Source: Richelia sp. CSU_2_1 (GTDB taxonomy: Bacteria; Cyanobacteriota; Cyanobacteriia; Cyanobacteriales; Microcoleaceae). Taken from it: 45,378 nucleotides of DNA. The stretch spans positions 1 through 45,378 of the forward strand of contig JAAUPF010000036.1 of the NCBI GenBank assembly GCA_012034575.1, read 5' to 3'. This document shows positions 18,154 through 28,600 of the stretch, in pieces. The position numbers were made by a program, and so were the translations under genes. The notes beneath the pieces are model-generated. The model searched no databases and was not told where the DNA came from. It was given only the letters and a program-made list of their open reading frames with translations. Numbering within the stretch: the first letter of the stretch is position 1; every line of letters begins with the position of its first letter.

Positions 18154-19855
18154 ATGACTGACTCTTCCTCCTTCGCCAACTCCCTGACCGAACCGCTGCG
18201 CCAGCCCCTATGGTGGGCAGCCCTCGCTTCTGTGAGCCTTCACGGAGTGCTCGGAGTAAGCGCTCCTACCATCTCAAATTTAATTTACGGCGACCCAAAT
18301 TCCAAAAATCGACCGGGTTCAGTAGGTTTGATCGAGCTAACTCCTTCTGAAATCGGCCGCCTGCCGCAAACAATACCCGCCACACCCTCCAACAATTCTC
18401 CATTTTCGATATCCCCAGTTCCCCTGCCGCGCAATAACCCAACCCCGCCCTTGCCACCGGCACCTTCAACCATCGATTTGCCGGCCTTGCCGCCGGGAAT
18501 GCCGCCTCCAGGTTTCTTCTCTCCAGGCCCTCTTCCCACCCCAAACTTCAACACCCCCGTGTCCCCGACACCTGAAGTCGAGATTCCAAAAAGTCCGCCG
18601 CCAAAACCACCATCGGTGATTTTGCAGCAGCCCCCCAATAATTTGATTATCCCGCCACTACCCAGTGATTTCGATCGCAACATCCCGCCGCCACCATCCC
18701 TAACACCGCAGTTTCCGCCGCCCGCCAACCCCGGATCGCTAGATGAAGGGGAAGCCCTCGAAAAACTGCGCGACGCCCAAGGCAGATTGCCCCTGTTTCC
18801 AGACGGAGCTCCTGTTTTTACCCCTGAGTTTCCCATCGGCCCGAGGAGTTCCGAATCGGGCGATCGAGTGCCAAGATTAACTCAAAAAGATCCGAATAAA
18901 AGGGGTCAATTTCCCGAAACTCCCGAAGAAATTGCTAGAAGGCAGCAATTTGAAGCGGAACAGCGCCGCTTGCAGCCGGGACAACCGGGTTCGGGAGCGA
19001 CAGCAAGCAGAGGAGACCAAATCGCCACTGCGGGTGAAAGATACATTGCTTTGTTTGAAAAATTCAAACGAGCTCATCGCGATTTAGCAATGACGGGACC
19101 GACTCCTTTCAATGTCCCTTATCCGCCAGCAGCTTGCGCGCAAAAGCTTGAAGGAGTTGCAGTATTTGGCGCTGTTGTCAGCCCTCAAGGCGCGGTCGTA
19201 GCTTTCCCTGATGATGCGACGATCGCCTCTACGGGTTACTCTATTCTTGATGAAGCAGTGAAAAATGTGCTGATCGATCCATCCACGAGATTTTCACCTG
19301 CTAGCACCCACAGACTTTACCAACTGGCGATCGAATTTAAGTACGATACCAAAATTTGCGGCGGAACTCCTCCAACCCGTACCCCAGCACCGGCGCAGGT
19401 TTCACCGCCCAGACAGCCGTCTTTTACCCCAGCCCCCGCCCAGGTGAAGCCGAATTTTGAAAAAGAGGCGAAACCGGCCCCAGCACAGCAACCATCACCC
19501 CAGCCGAAGCCAACCCCGATACAGCAGCGGCCGTCGCCCCAACCGCAGCCAACTCCCGTACAGCCTTCAACGCCTGCACCAGAACAATCTCCCAGGCCTG
19601 TTGCCGAACCATCACCGACACCCGAACCAAATCCAGCGCCTCTTGCGGAACCATCACCGGCACCCGAAGCAAATCCAGTTCCGGCACCCGAACCGACTCC
19701 AACGCCGGAGGCTGAAACATCTCCCGCACCCGAACCGACTCCCAACGCCGGAGGCTGCACCATCTCCTGCCGCCGAAACGACTCCAGCGCCGGAGGCTGC
19801 ACCATCTCCCGCAGCCGAACCGACTCCAGCGCCGACACCTTCCCCCGCAGGTTAG
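18154..19855 (+). CDS. TonB-like energy transducer, proline-rich, C-terminal frameshift
   Basis: An N-terminal segment (about 18-40, WWAALASVSLHGVLGVSAP) is a likely membrane anchor. A long Pro-rich periplasmic spacer follows (about 60-190), then a charged region. A TonB C-terminal-like domain lies at about 315-410 (AVFGAVVSPQGAVVAFP, then AVKNVLIDPSTRFSPAS). The tail is a Pro-Ala-Glu repeat. At 19741-19743 an extra C in CCC shifts the frame: the literal reading continues to 19869 with a Cys/Arg-rich tail. The alternative frame restores EPTPTPEAAPSPAAE and ends in PSPAG at 19855. I annotate the restored frame. TonB-like proteins energise outer-membrane receptors with an ExbBD complex, which is not present here. 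Confidence 0.75.
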
Positions 19856-19932
19856 TTAGGGCTTGCTGAAGAGAAGCCAGAACCCAGAATCAGCTTGTAT
19901 TTCAACCTGTTTGGCACAGGTATCGAGTGCAA
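19855..19932 (+). repeat. 78-bp dispersed repeat, copy A
   Basis: GTTAGGGCTTGC ... AGAATCAGCTTGT ... ACAGGTATCGAGTGCAA. It matches 32541-32618 over the same length at 66 of 78 bases by eye. It begins at the stop codon of the TonB-like gene. Confidence 0.8.
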
Positions 19933-20018
19933 GAATTCCCCCTGGATTGGGTTTCCTTCATCGACGTGGAATCTGCTGTAAGTCCTATTCGCGTCGCTAC
20001 CAACTTTCGTGCCCGATG

Positions 20019-21113
20019 CTAAAAAGAAATTATCAAGTAACTGTTTTGAAACTTAGCACCTGTAACGGATTTTCCAGTTAAAGCCGGAGGTAGCAAAATA
20101 TTGCGCCGCTGGTCCCCAGCTTCGATCGTCACTTCCGGTCCTGATTGAATCAATTTAATTTGCTTCTTATCAAACCCCGGCAAAAATAAACTAACTTGAC
20201 GCTGCGCGATATTAATGTCGATCGGTTTAGGAGCTTTTGCTGCCTGAGAAAAATCCGGTAAAGCATCAATTAAAGGCTGCCAATTATTGTCACTGCGAGC
20301 GGGAACGCTTACTGCTGTAAGAGGCTCAAAATCCGCGCTAATAGTTTCCGCCACCGGATTTTGATTGCAAATAACTCCCCCAACAGTCAAGCCAACTTGT
20401 TGAGAACTTCCCCAAAGATAGCGGGCAGTGGCGATCGCACTTTCATCGACCGTCGTTACCAAATAAGCCGCCGTGCGGTTCGGATCTGCCAGAGTTTCCT
20501 TGCCCTTATCCAACAGATTATCGACTTGTTTCGTAGATTGAAAAGCATTATCTCCCGACAAATCCACATTTAAAACCGTACTTACCACCGGTTGAATAAA
20601 AGGCGAAAGCGCTTTCCCCAAATCCGAATCTTGCAAAGCTTGGCGGAAACGGCGGATGTACCAACTCAAAATTTCCGGCATTCCCAACATCCGCAGCGTT
20701 TCCATCCCGCCGGCACCGTCGTAAACGATCGCATCGTACTCCTTGCTGTTATCATATTCCCGAAGTTCGTTCAGGGCCAGTGCGCTGTCCATTCCCGGCA
20801 AAACCCCCAATTCTTGACCGTAAATCTGCTTGAAAAACGGGGTGCGGACATATTGAGCTTCTAGTTGTTTAATTTCATCCCATCTCTTCTCCAGCAGCGG
20901 CGCGCTTTGCACCTGAACTGCTTTGAAGTTGGGGGTGATTTCCTGCGGTTGGGCAGTCAGTGGCGTACCCAGCAGAATGCCCAGTCCCGGACCCGGATCG
21001 TGGCTCAGCAGCAGAACTCGCTTGCCGGAGGCTGCATACTTTTTAGCAGTTGCGATCGCGATCGTGCTGCGGCCCGTGCCGCCTTTGCCCAAAAATGTCA
21101 AAATCAAAGCCAT
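20019..21113 (-). CDS. Get3d-type ArsA/Get3-family ATPase with C-terminal alpha-crystallin-like domain
   Basis: A 364-residue P-loop ATPase. Residues 1-270 form the ArsA/Get3 NTPase fold with LLLSHDPGPGLGILLG (switch-like region) and IVYDGAGGMETLRMLG. The last 75 residues (ISLFLPGFDKKQI-like segment from about 300) resemble an Hsp20/alpha-crystallin domain, the hallmark of Get3d, a Get3 paralogue described in cyanobacteria and plastids. The deviant Walker A is KGGTGRST: Arg15 takes the place of the usual P-loop Lys, and only the first Lys10 remains. Client and role of Get3d are unknown. It is convergent with the TonB-like gene and likely soluble. Identity is confident; activity with the altered P-loop is uncertain. 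Confidence 0.85.
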   Translation of the reverse strand: MALILTFLGKGGTGRSTIAIATAKKYAASGKRVLLLSHDPGPGLGILLGTPLTAQPQEITPNFKAVQVQSAPLLEKRWDEIKQLEAQYVRTPFFKQIYGQELGVLPGMDSALALNELREYDNSKEYDAIVYDGAGGMETLRMLGMPEILSWYIRRFRQALQDSDLGKALSPFIQPVVSTVLNVDLSGDNAFQSTKQVDNLLDKGKETLADPNRTAAYLVTTVDESAIATARYLWGSSQQVGLTVGGVICNQNPVAETISADFEPLTAVSVPARSDNNWQPLIDALPDFSQAAKAPKPIDINIAQRQVSLFLPGFDKKQIKLIQSGPEVTIEAGDQRRNILLPPALTGKSVTGAKFQNSYLIISF

Positions 21114-21378
21114 CTTTATGCTCTCAGTGTCGAAGCTTGCTAATGAACCGCAACTTATATTATTAACCAGGATTTAGCTAGGCAGACGGGAACTACCCAC
21201 ATATCATACTTTTGGAAAAGGTTTTGCTGCAGGAAAAGAGACGGTACAGTGGGAGCTTTGTGCCGACATCAAAGTAAAAAAAGGGGGAGTGGGAGAAGGG
21301 GGAGTGGGAGAAGGATAGAATTTTTCCTCCTGCCGCCAGCCCTCTGGTTCCTTCTGACTCCTGCCCTCTTTTTCTTCT

Positions 21379-21578
21379 TTAAACTGGTTCTAGTTCGTCT
21401 TCAAAGAACCAAGTGGCAAAACCATCAAACTTGACAACCACGCCTACTCCACTGCCGTCAACCATTCTGAATCCGTCCACAGTACCTACGGGATTCACTT
21501 TCAGCTTACCTACCATATCTGCAGGATCCGATCTCTGAGACGGCGTACCTTGACTTTTTGACCTACTTCTATTGCCAC
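21379..21578 (-). CDS. DUF2862 domain-containing small protein, frameshifted
   Basis: A small cyanobacterial gene. A GTG at 21578, with AGGAGA about 11 bp upstream, begins VAIEVGQKVKVRRLRDR; that frame stops soon after at a TAG. In the shifted frame the family sequence resumes as DPADMVGKLKVNPVGTVDG and ends with FATWFFEDELEPV at 21379. Joining the two halves needs one added base, most simply a third G in CGGATCC near 21524-21528. The family is a cyanobacterial SH3-like beta-barrel protein of unknown function, about 65 residues, and the restored length matches. Identity rests on memory of the family pattern. Confidence 0.6.
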
Positions 21579-21960
21579 GCTAAGATGTTCTCCTGCTCTC
21601 TACAAGCTCTTTACAAAAGTCCATTTTACATTTAGAAACGATCGTTTTTGGATGTCTTTTTGGAAAATAGCCTCTCCTGCTTTGAAGGTGCGGTTTGGAC
21701 ATCTTCAACCCCGTCTTATGCGATCGCACCATTATCTGAGCCATCTTTGCAAACCCTGCAACTTTATAATTTGTCTGGGCGAGCGATCGCTGCACGGTTG
21801 CCTGTGAAATAGAATAGTTTGAGAATTACGATCGCAAAAAAGCTCGTCAGGCTAGAGAAGGGAAATTTGGTCAAGCAAAAAGAAGGTTTAATCTCGATCG
21901 AGTGATGGCCAAACTCGATAATACATCTCAAACAGCGGTCTGTATTGCTTTTCACCTAAC
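21579..21960. other. Intergenic region, nothing recognised
   Basis: About 380 bp between DUF2862 and the amylase with two HIP1 sites and no supported gene or structure. The preceding spacer (21114-21378) holds a short direct repeat, GGGGGAGTGGGAGAA, twice at about 21283-21312. Confidence 0.4.
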
Positions 21961-23886
21961 TCAAGACTCCCGTCCCGTAACCCATTTATCCCGCCATTTC
22001 ACAGTCCCCTCACCAGCCAAAACCCAGCGGCGGCAAACCAAATTTTCTCGCAGCGGCGACTGTCCCTCCCGCAGCAAAATATACTTGTAAGAAATCAACT
22101 TGCCCGCACTTTCATCAAACGGAATCTCCCCAAACCAAGTATTAGTATTGATGTATTCCAGTGGGTAAGCTTTGCTAATATCCCAATTCCCCAATTCCGG
22201 ACAATCTCCAATCACCGCCACCCTTTCCCCAGGCTGAGTTTGAACGCTATTAAGCTGCGCCCGCACGATAGTTTTTGCCTTAATTCGTTCTCCCACGTGA
22301 CTGAAAATAATTACTTCCCGCGATCCTAATTCTAAATCGTGCAGCATCCCATCTTTTACTTCAAACTTGCGGCGCGACAAAACATCCGTATGTTCTCCAT
22401 CAGGCAATTCAGTATCAACCGCTTTTATCGTGACAGAATCACCTCGATTCATCGCTACAAATACTATTGAATCCCGATAGCGCCGCACATAACAATAGAC
22501 ATCTGAAGTCAAATACTTTTGCCACTGACTGCCCATAGAAAGTGCTGGATTCAGCCGCCGCAATCCTGACAGCAACCGCACATCTCGATAAACCGGCGAA
22601 TCAGTATCCCACTTTTCCATCATCGGGCGGTTGTAAGGGTCATTTCCCCCTTCTGTATCGTCGTGCAGGTATTGTTCTGTGCCGTAATAAAGGCAGGGAA
22701 TACCGCGAGTTGTCATAATTAAATTAACAGCCATCTTCAGCATTTCCGGCTCGGGATTTAGCGATTGAAACCGAGGCATATCGTGGTTGTCAATAAACGT
22801 AATTAACTCGGTAGCCCCGTAGTAGCGGTGGTCTAAATCAAGGACATCTTGGATTAAATGAAATCCACTTTCAGCGCCTTGCGCCAGCGCCGCCCGAATT
22901 GCCACGCACAAACCGAAATCTAAAATACTCATGCCCGATTCGTTGGCAAATTCGACCGATCGATCGTTTCTCGGATCGCTATAAATCCACTCACCAAAGA
23001 TGAAAACATCCGGCCTGTGCGTGGTAATATCGGCGTTAAATTCCTGCCAAAACCAGATCGGCATATGCTTGACAGTATCGACTCGCAAAGCATCAACACC
23101 TCGATCGAGCCACTGTTTGATGGCTGATTTGATATAGTTGCGGTATTCGGGATTGTTTTCATTAAAAGTAGCTAAACCCGAAAGTTCGCAATTTTGTACT
23201 TGCCATTCATCTTCCCAGTCTGTAACTTCGCCGTAGTGGTGGTACCAGTGATTTTTATCCTCGTTAAAGTCAGCTATTTTCACACCATCATCGTAAAGTT
23301 CGCCTTTTTTGCCGCTAAAATCTGGATTGCTGTGGTTGCAGACAATATCGAGGATCAGTTTCATTTTTCGATCGTGTAATTCGGCAATTAAGCGATCGAA
23401 TGTGGTATCTCTAGTTTCTTGAGTTTGGTTGAGAGATGGGTTTTCATCTTTACCAATAAACCGAGGATTGAGCCGTTTAAAATCCTTAATCCAGTAGCCG
23501 TGAATGGCAGCTTGTTCGACAAATAAGGCTTCTACTTGCTCGAATAAAGGAGTCAACCACAGTGCGGTAACTCCCATGTCTTTTAAGTAATCGAGTTTGT
23601 CGATAATTCCTTGCAAATCGCCGCCCCAATATTTGCCCCAGTCTTTAGCTTCTGGATCGTACAATTCGGGGTTAGGACCTTCGCTATTTTCCGGATCGCC
23701 GTCGTGAAAGCGATCGACTACGATAAAATAAATTGTTTCTTGGCGGAACTCAATATCTCTGGTGTAGAGAAACTCTAAATCGATTTCGCTTTCTGGTTTA
23801 ACTTCTTCTACCAGCGACTCAATTTTTGATTCGGGTTCATTAGTTTCGTATTGAGAGGAAGTTTGAGTGGGAGTAACTCGTGCCAT
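21961..23886 (-). CDS. GH13 alpha-amylase-family enzyme with C-terminal starch-binding domain
   Basis: A 641-residue glycoside hydrolase. After a 45-residue acidic N-terminal tail, the catalytic barrel shows the GH13 conserved regions: DIVCNH (about 180), DALRVDTVKH with nucleophile Asp270, FGEW with acid/base Glu299, and FIDNHD with Asp369. A beta-sandwich domain C follows, and the last 105 residues resemble a CBM20 starch-binding domain (VIGDCPELGNWDISKAYPLEY, then WFGEIPF). There is no signal peptide, so it is probably cytoplasmic and acts on glycogen or maltodextrin. Cyclomaltodextrin glucanotransferases share this layout; hydrolase versus transferase cannot be told apart here. It is a single-gene unit on the minus strand. 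Confidence 0.9.
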   Translation of the reverse strand: MARVTPTQTSSQYETNEPESKIESLVEEVKPESEIDLEFLYTRDIEFRQETIYFIVVDRFHDGDPENSEGPNPELYDPEAKDWGKYWGGDLQGIIDKLDYLKDMGVTALWLTPLFEQVEALFVEQAAIHGYWIKDFKRLNPRFIGKDENPSLNQTQETRDTTFDRLIAELHDRKMKLILDIVCNHSNPDFSGKKGELYDDGVKIADFNEDKNHWYHHYGEVTDWEDEWQVQNCELSGLATFNENNPEYRNYIKSAIKQWLDRGVDALRVDTVKHMPIWFWQEFNADITTHRPDVFIFGEWIYSDPRNDRSVEFANESGMSILDFGLCVAIRAALAQGAESGFHLIQDVLDLDHRYYGATELITFIDNHDMPRFQSLNPEPEMLKMAVNLIMTTRGIPCLYYGTEQYLHDDTEGGNDPYNRPMMEKWDTDSPVYRDVRLLSGLRRLNPALSMGSQWQKYLTSDVYCYVRRYRDSIVFVAMNRGDSVTIKAVDTELPDGEHTDVLSRRKFEVKDGMLHDLELGSREVIIFSHVGERIKAKTIVRAQLNSVQTQPGERVAVIGDCPELGNWDISKAYPLEYINTNTWFGEIPFDESAGKLISYKYILLREGQSPLRENLVCRRWVLAGEGTVKWRDKWVTGRES

Positions 23887-23995
23887 AAGATGATTTTTTT
23901 GATATTAAGGTCGATCGGTCGATCGCAATTAGAATCAAGGAATTATAGCTTTTGAGACCGACTGTTACAGCATCATACGTAATTTAGCCGTTGAT

Positions 23996-24180
23996 TGACA
24001 TTCTCCCACCACCAACCGCTTGAGGCGGTATGGTGGGGGATTCTAAAGACTCACGCCCTTAGACTTTCTCTTTCGTCCAGTCGGCTTACTTAGAGGAGTT
24101 TCCCCACCTAAGCAGAGGTCGCTCTGTCCAGAGACGTTTCGGGAGTTGTCCTCCCAGCTTCCTGCGTGCCCCGCAGTAGC
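23996..24180 (-). ncRNA. Possible TnpB guide RNA (omega RNA/reRNA)
   Basis: In characterised TnpB systems the guide RNA overlaps the 3' end of tnpB and ends at the element's right end, with a hairpin before the guide. Here the 24004-24039 hairpin lies immediately after the tnpB stop, in the right place and orientation. The guide would be host sequence just beyond about 23996. This is inference by position only. Confidence 0.3.
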
Positions 24181-25278
24181 TAACCCGCGCTCTCTTATGT
24201 TTCGTGCGGCGTTTTCATCGCGCGAGGCAATATATCCGCAGTGGGGACATTTATGAGTTCTGGTGCTTAATATTTTCTGCACTTTTTGACCGCAATTCGA
24301 GCAATTTTGGCTGGTATAGTGAGGCGGAACAGCTACCGTTACCACGCCAAAAACCTTACCAAAATACTCTACCCACTGACGGAATAACGACCAACTAGCA
24401 TCGTAGATCGACTTAGCTAGGTGATGGTTCTTCACCATATTTCGCACTTTCAGATCCTCATAGGCTACCAAGTCGTTAGACTGGACTACGCACCTTGCAG
24501 TTTTAACTGCAAAGTCTTTACGCTGCCGACTTACTCTGAGATGCTTTCTACCTAGTTTTTCCCTAGCTTTAATTCGATTTCTCGAGCCTTTTTTAGTTCG
24601 AGATAGTCTTTTATGTGCCCGTTTTAAAGCGCGTTCTGATTTTCTCAAAAACCTGGGATTCTCAACATTTTGACCGTTAGAGTCCGTATAAAAATGATTT
24701 AATCCTACATCCAACCCAATCGTTTTACCTGTTGGCTCCCGTTTCTCTAATCGTTCTGTATTGATACAGAACTGAGCATAATAACCGTCAGCCCGTCTAA
24801 CTACTCGGATTCGTTTAATCTGTTTGAGTTGGTAGAAATGCAAATCTCGACTACCCCACAGTTTAAAAGTACCAGCTTCAAAGCCATCAGTGAAGGTTAA
24901 ATACCTTCTGTCTTCTGATAGCTTCCATCCGCTAGTCTTATATTCAACCGAAGCCTGAGTTTGATGCTTCTTGAACTTGGGATATCCCTTCTTACCTTTT
25001 ACCTTTTTCTTGCAGTTATCGTAGAATCGAGCAATTGCCGACCAAGCGCGTTCAGCACTGGCTTGACGTGCCATACTATTTAGCTTTTTAGCCCAAGGGA
25101 AATCGGGACAATTGGCTAAAACAGCACAGTATTTACTCAAATCGTATCTACCTATACCCTGATTTTCTTGCCAGTATTTCAGACAACTATTACGAACAAA
25201 CCTAGCAGTACGAATTGCCTCATCTAGGGCTTCATACTGTGGTTGCGTTCCTTCTAGCTTTGACTCAAATACTAACAT
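24043..25278 (-). CDS. tnpB: RNA-guided endonuclease TnpB
   Basis: A 411-residue protein with all catalytic parts of TnpB in place: RuvC Asp190 (IGLDVGLNHF), Glu274 (AYEDLKV) and Asp354 (SRDENAARN), plus a four-cysteine zinc finger (Cys326, Cys329, Cys344, Cys347). The N-terminal helix-turn-helix and Arg/Lys-rich RNA-binding region are present. Length is normal. TnpB proteins cut DNA guided by a RNA from the element's right end, which helps the element to persist. Because no frameshift is seen it may be active. The C-terminal 40 residues, rich in Ser/Arg/Lys, extend past the zinc finger. Confidence 0.9.
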   Translation of the reverse strand: MLVFESKLEGTQPQYEALDEAIRTARFVRNSCLKYWQENQGIGRYDLSKYCAVLANCPDFPWAKKLNSMARQASAERAWSAIARFYDNCKKKVKGKKGYPKFKKHQTQASVEYKTSGWKLSEDRRYLTFTDGFEAGTFKLWGSRDLHFYQLKQIKRIRVVRRADGYYAQFCINTERLEKREPTGKTIGLDVGLNHFYTDSNGQNVENPRFLRKSERALKRAHKRLSRTKKGSRNRIKAREKLGRKHLRVSRQRKDFAVKTARCVVQSNDLVAYEDLKVRNMVKNHHLAKSIYDASWSLFRQWVEYFGKVFGVVTVAVPPHYTSQNCSNCGQKVQKILSTRTHKCPHCGYIASRDENAARNIRERGLATAGHAGSWEDNSRNVSGQSDLCLGGETPLSKPTGRKRKSKGVSL

Positions 25279-25531
25279 TCTTACGTCAAATTAATTAGTA
25301 TGATTATAACACGAAAACTTGGGAATAAGTAGAGATTTATTGCTCGCTCCTCACCCACTCCTCCCTTCCTCTGTCTGCGTTGCACACAATTGGTCAGGAG
25401 TGGGATTCGTCATTCGCCCGCATTCATCCCGCTACCAACCTTCGGTATGGTGGGGGCATTCTGCGGTTTCTAGGTAAAGTATTGTAGATCGCGGGAGATC
25501 GATCGGACATGATATGAGGTACAAGCTCGAA

Positions 25532-25594
25532 CAATTACCAATTACCAATTACCAATTACCAATTACCAATTACCAATTACCAATTACCAATTAC
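25532..25594. repeat. STRR heptamer array CAATTAC, nine units
   Basis: Nine perfect CAATTAC units follow the insertion element and precede the 3' end of the CHAT gene. The reverse-complement heptamer GGTAATT recurs at 29447-29474, on the other side of the same gene. Confidence 0.92.
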
Positions 25595-25618
25595 TAAAAA
25601 GCAACTTCCTGCGGCGAT

Positions 25619-28600
25619 TCATACCCCAGCCGCAGTGAATGCTGCCCAATAATAAGGATTAGCAAAAGGATAGGGTTTGCGGTTGCGAATTTGCTGCAAA
25701 GAAGCCTCCGCAATCAGTCGGTAACTTGGCGAAAGCAGGTCAAAAGTTTGCGAAATTTGCGGTTGAAAATCCGCCAGTAGCGCTTCTAATTCCTCTCCAG
25801 TCAACTCTCTGAGCCACTTCTGAGCGTCATTGAGGGCGATCGCCACATCCCCTACCTGCAACTTAGGAAACTGTCCCAGATTCTCATAAAACTTGCCCAC
25901 CAATAACAGCGACGAAACATCGCTCACCTTCCACAAACTGCTGACAACACTAGATGCACCCGCATACAGCAAACCCGCCGGCAAACTCACAAAATCCCCA
26001 CCATTGCTAACTCCGCCGCCCGCAGTTTCGCAAGCCGATAAAGTGACTAAAAATAATTGCCGAAAATCCAAATTTAAAATTTCTTCCAAACTCAGAAATT
26101 CATTATTCAAAAATACGGCAGACTTCAGCGGATGTGCCAAGTTTAACAAACTCGAACCGGCAAAATGAACGCACTTTTTCTGCTGCAAAGGTCCTGTATA
26201 ATTATTCGTAGCAATCGCACTGGAAACAGTTTGTTTAGTTGCTAGCTTGTGCGACAGAACTTCCGCCACCGGGAAAAACTGGCTGATATGACTGACTTCA
26301 ATATTGTTGTACAGTGAATCCCGAATCGCAGCGCGCACCGCCAACAACTGCTGCAAGCGCGGCCGGTACCTGCCCGCAGCAGCATTGCGGGCAGCTTGTT
26401 TCAAGCGCAATAACTGACAGTTAGGAGCATAGCGAATTCCCGCCCCAAAACGATCGGTCAAATACCGATCGGGCGCGGGAACCTCACCAAAAGACCAACT
26501 CTGAGAAAAATCAGAAGCATCAAAATCCGAATTAGTTCGATCGCCCCCAAGAATCCGAAAACCTCCCCCAACCTCCTCCAAACCCTCGGACACCCCCAAA
26601 GGCAAAGCGTGGAGGGGCAAAGCGTGCAAAAATCGATGCGGCACGACAATCAGTCGATCGCACTTTTCGGGAACCAGCGCTACAACTCGATCGATTTCCA
26701 ACAGTACAGCCAAGCGGTTGAGTCGGGCCGGCAGCCGATCGATCCAGCGCCCTTTTTGCCCCGCATAAGCACTGAAATACTCCGCCGCCCAACCTTCCAA
26801 AGCCAAAGCATTTTCCGGCGAACACAGGTGAACTGCTGGATATTCCGCACCGGGAATCACGACAAAAGCCACCAATACCTCCCCCAAACTCGCCCAGAAA
26901 ATCGCCGCCGAATTCTCATCCGGTAGCAATTCTTGAATTTGCTTGAATTCGATCGGCTCAACTTTGCGAACCAAACTGAAGAAAGGATCGATCGCGTTCA
27001 CCTCTGTCGCGATCGACCCGTCCAACTGCTGCCACAGTTGATTTAAATGCACGAAATCATAAGCAGGCTGCAGATAAGAAGCGGTCAAATCCTGACTTTC
27101 ATCTCCCGGCGCGATCGCGACTTTGCGCGTTTCCGGAATCCGCTGTTCCTGCTGCTGCTGTTCCGCCGCGATTTCCAATTGCAAGCCCTCCAACTCGGCC
27201 CGCAGGGCTGGAGAAATTTCCCCTTTCGGAGTCAAATGGCATTTAGCCAACATTTCTATCAAACTCCGAGCTTTGTAGCGTTCGGCGTACTCCAAGGCCT
27301 TAGCATTATAAGCCGGTTGAGCCGTGCCGAGTTCCAAGCAAACTTGCACCAGAGATTTGTAAAGCGCAGTCCAAGTGCGAGTTAATTTCAGCTTGGCGGT
27401 ACTGGGACGATCGCCCGGAGACAGCCCATCAACGATCGGTTCGCCCCGCAAGAATTCCACAGTCTCCACAGCAGCAGCAAAAATATTGTAAGCCCGCAGC
27501 AAATCGCCTTGAGCGCAGTAAGCTTGACCCAGATAAAATAAATTTTGCGCCCAGCGGTGCGGGTAAGTTTCGCGGGTGTAGACTTGACCGGCACTGTGAT
27601 AGCAGGCGATCGCGTTTTGCAAGTGCGATGAATCCTCTGCATCCGTCAGTTCGCAAAAAGCGCGGCCGAGATCCGTCAGCAGCATCGCCCAGCGCTCCGG
27701 AGCGCTATGTTTGGTGTAAACTTGCAAAGCATTTTGATAACAGGCGATCGCGCTGCGAAGGTTGCGGTTTCTTTCCCCCTTCAAATGTTCGCTCAAAGCG
27801 CGGCCGAGGTATACGCACAGCATCGCCCAGCGTTCGGGAGTTTTTTGGCGGTTGCAAAACAGCAAAGCATTTTGATAGCAGGAAATCGCCATTTCTAAAT
27901 TGTCCGCGCGATCGCCCCTGACGCGCAGGTTGTAAGCCCTGCCGAGGTAGGTTTGGATCGAGCTCCAGCGTTCGGGAAACTTGATTTGGCTGTAGACTTG
28001 CAAAGCATTGTGGTAGCAGCCGATCGCCATTTCCAAGTTGTCCGCACGATCGCCTTTGACGCGATCGATAAACACCCGCCCCAAATTGCTGTGAGTCGTC
28101 GCCCATTGCAGCGGAAAAGCTTCCCGAGTGCGGATTTGCAAAGCTCTTTGATAGCAGTTGACGGCGTATTCGAGATTTTCGGCGCGATTTCCCCGCAGGC
28201 GATCGCAAAAAGCGTTTGCCAAATTGTTTTGAGTTGTCGCCCAGCGTTTGGGAAAAGACTTGCGGTTGTATACTTGCAGCGCGTTGCGGTAGCAGCCGAT
28301 CGCCTGTTCCAGATTTTGCGCGCGATCGCCCGCAAGGCGGCGGCTGTAAGCGCGTCCGAGGTTGTTTTGAGTGCTCGCCCACTCGCGCCCGGAAGCTTCG
28401 CGGGTGCGGACTTGCAGGGCTTTTTGATAGCAGGCGATCGCCTTTTCCAGGTTGTCTGCGGGGTCTCCCCGCAGGCGATCGCACCAAGCGCTGCCGAGGT
28501 TATTTTGCAGCGTCGCCCACTGTTCCGGGTACTGTTGTAGGGTGCGGACTTGCAGGGCGTTTTCAAAACAGGCGATCGCCTGTTCCAGATTTTGAGCGCG

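Larger units (their letters stand above)
23996..25466 (-). mobile_element. IS200/IS605-type element carrying only tnpB
   Basis: An intact tnpB is bounded by related hairpins. At the 3' side, 24004-24039 folds with CCACC.../GGTGG arms and ends GGTATGGTGGGGGATTCT (24027-24044). At the 5' side, 25430-25455 folds around ACCTTCGGT and carries GGTATGGTGGGGGCATTCT (25444-25462). Shared subterminal hairpins without inverted terminal repeats or target duplication are typical of IS200/IS605. No tnpA (Y1 transposase) is present, so movement would need one in trans. Exact ends are estimated. Confidence 0.72.

Noticed and set aside
18285..18836. Gly-rich reading frame antisense to the TonB-like gene
   Set aside because: It is the mirror of the Pro-rich spacer (Pro codons read as Gly), with no independent evidence.
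25532..25594. CRISPR array suspicion for tandem repeats
   Set aside because: Units are 7 bp with no spacers, so they are STRR arrays; the same holds for 12258, 18090 and 36201.
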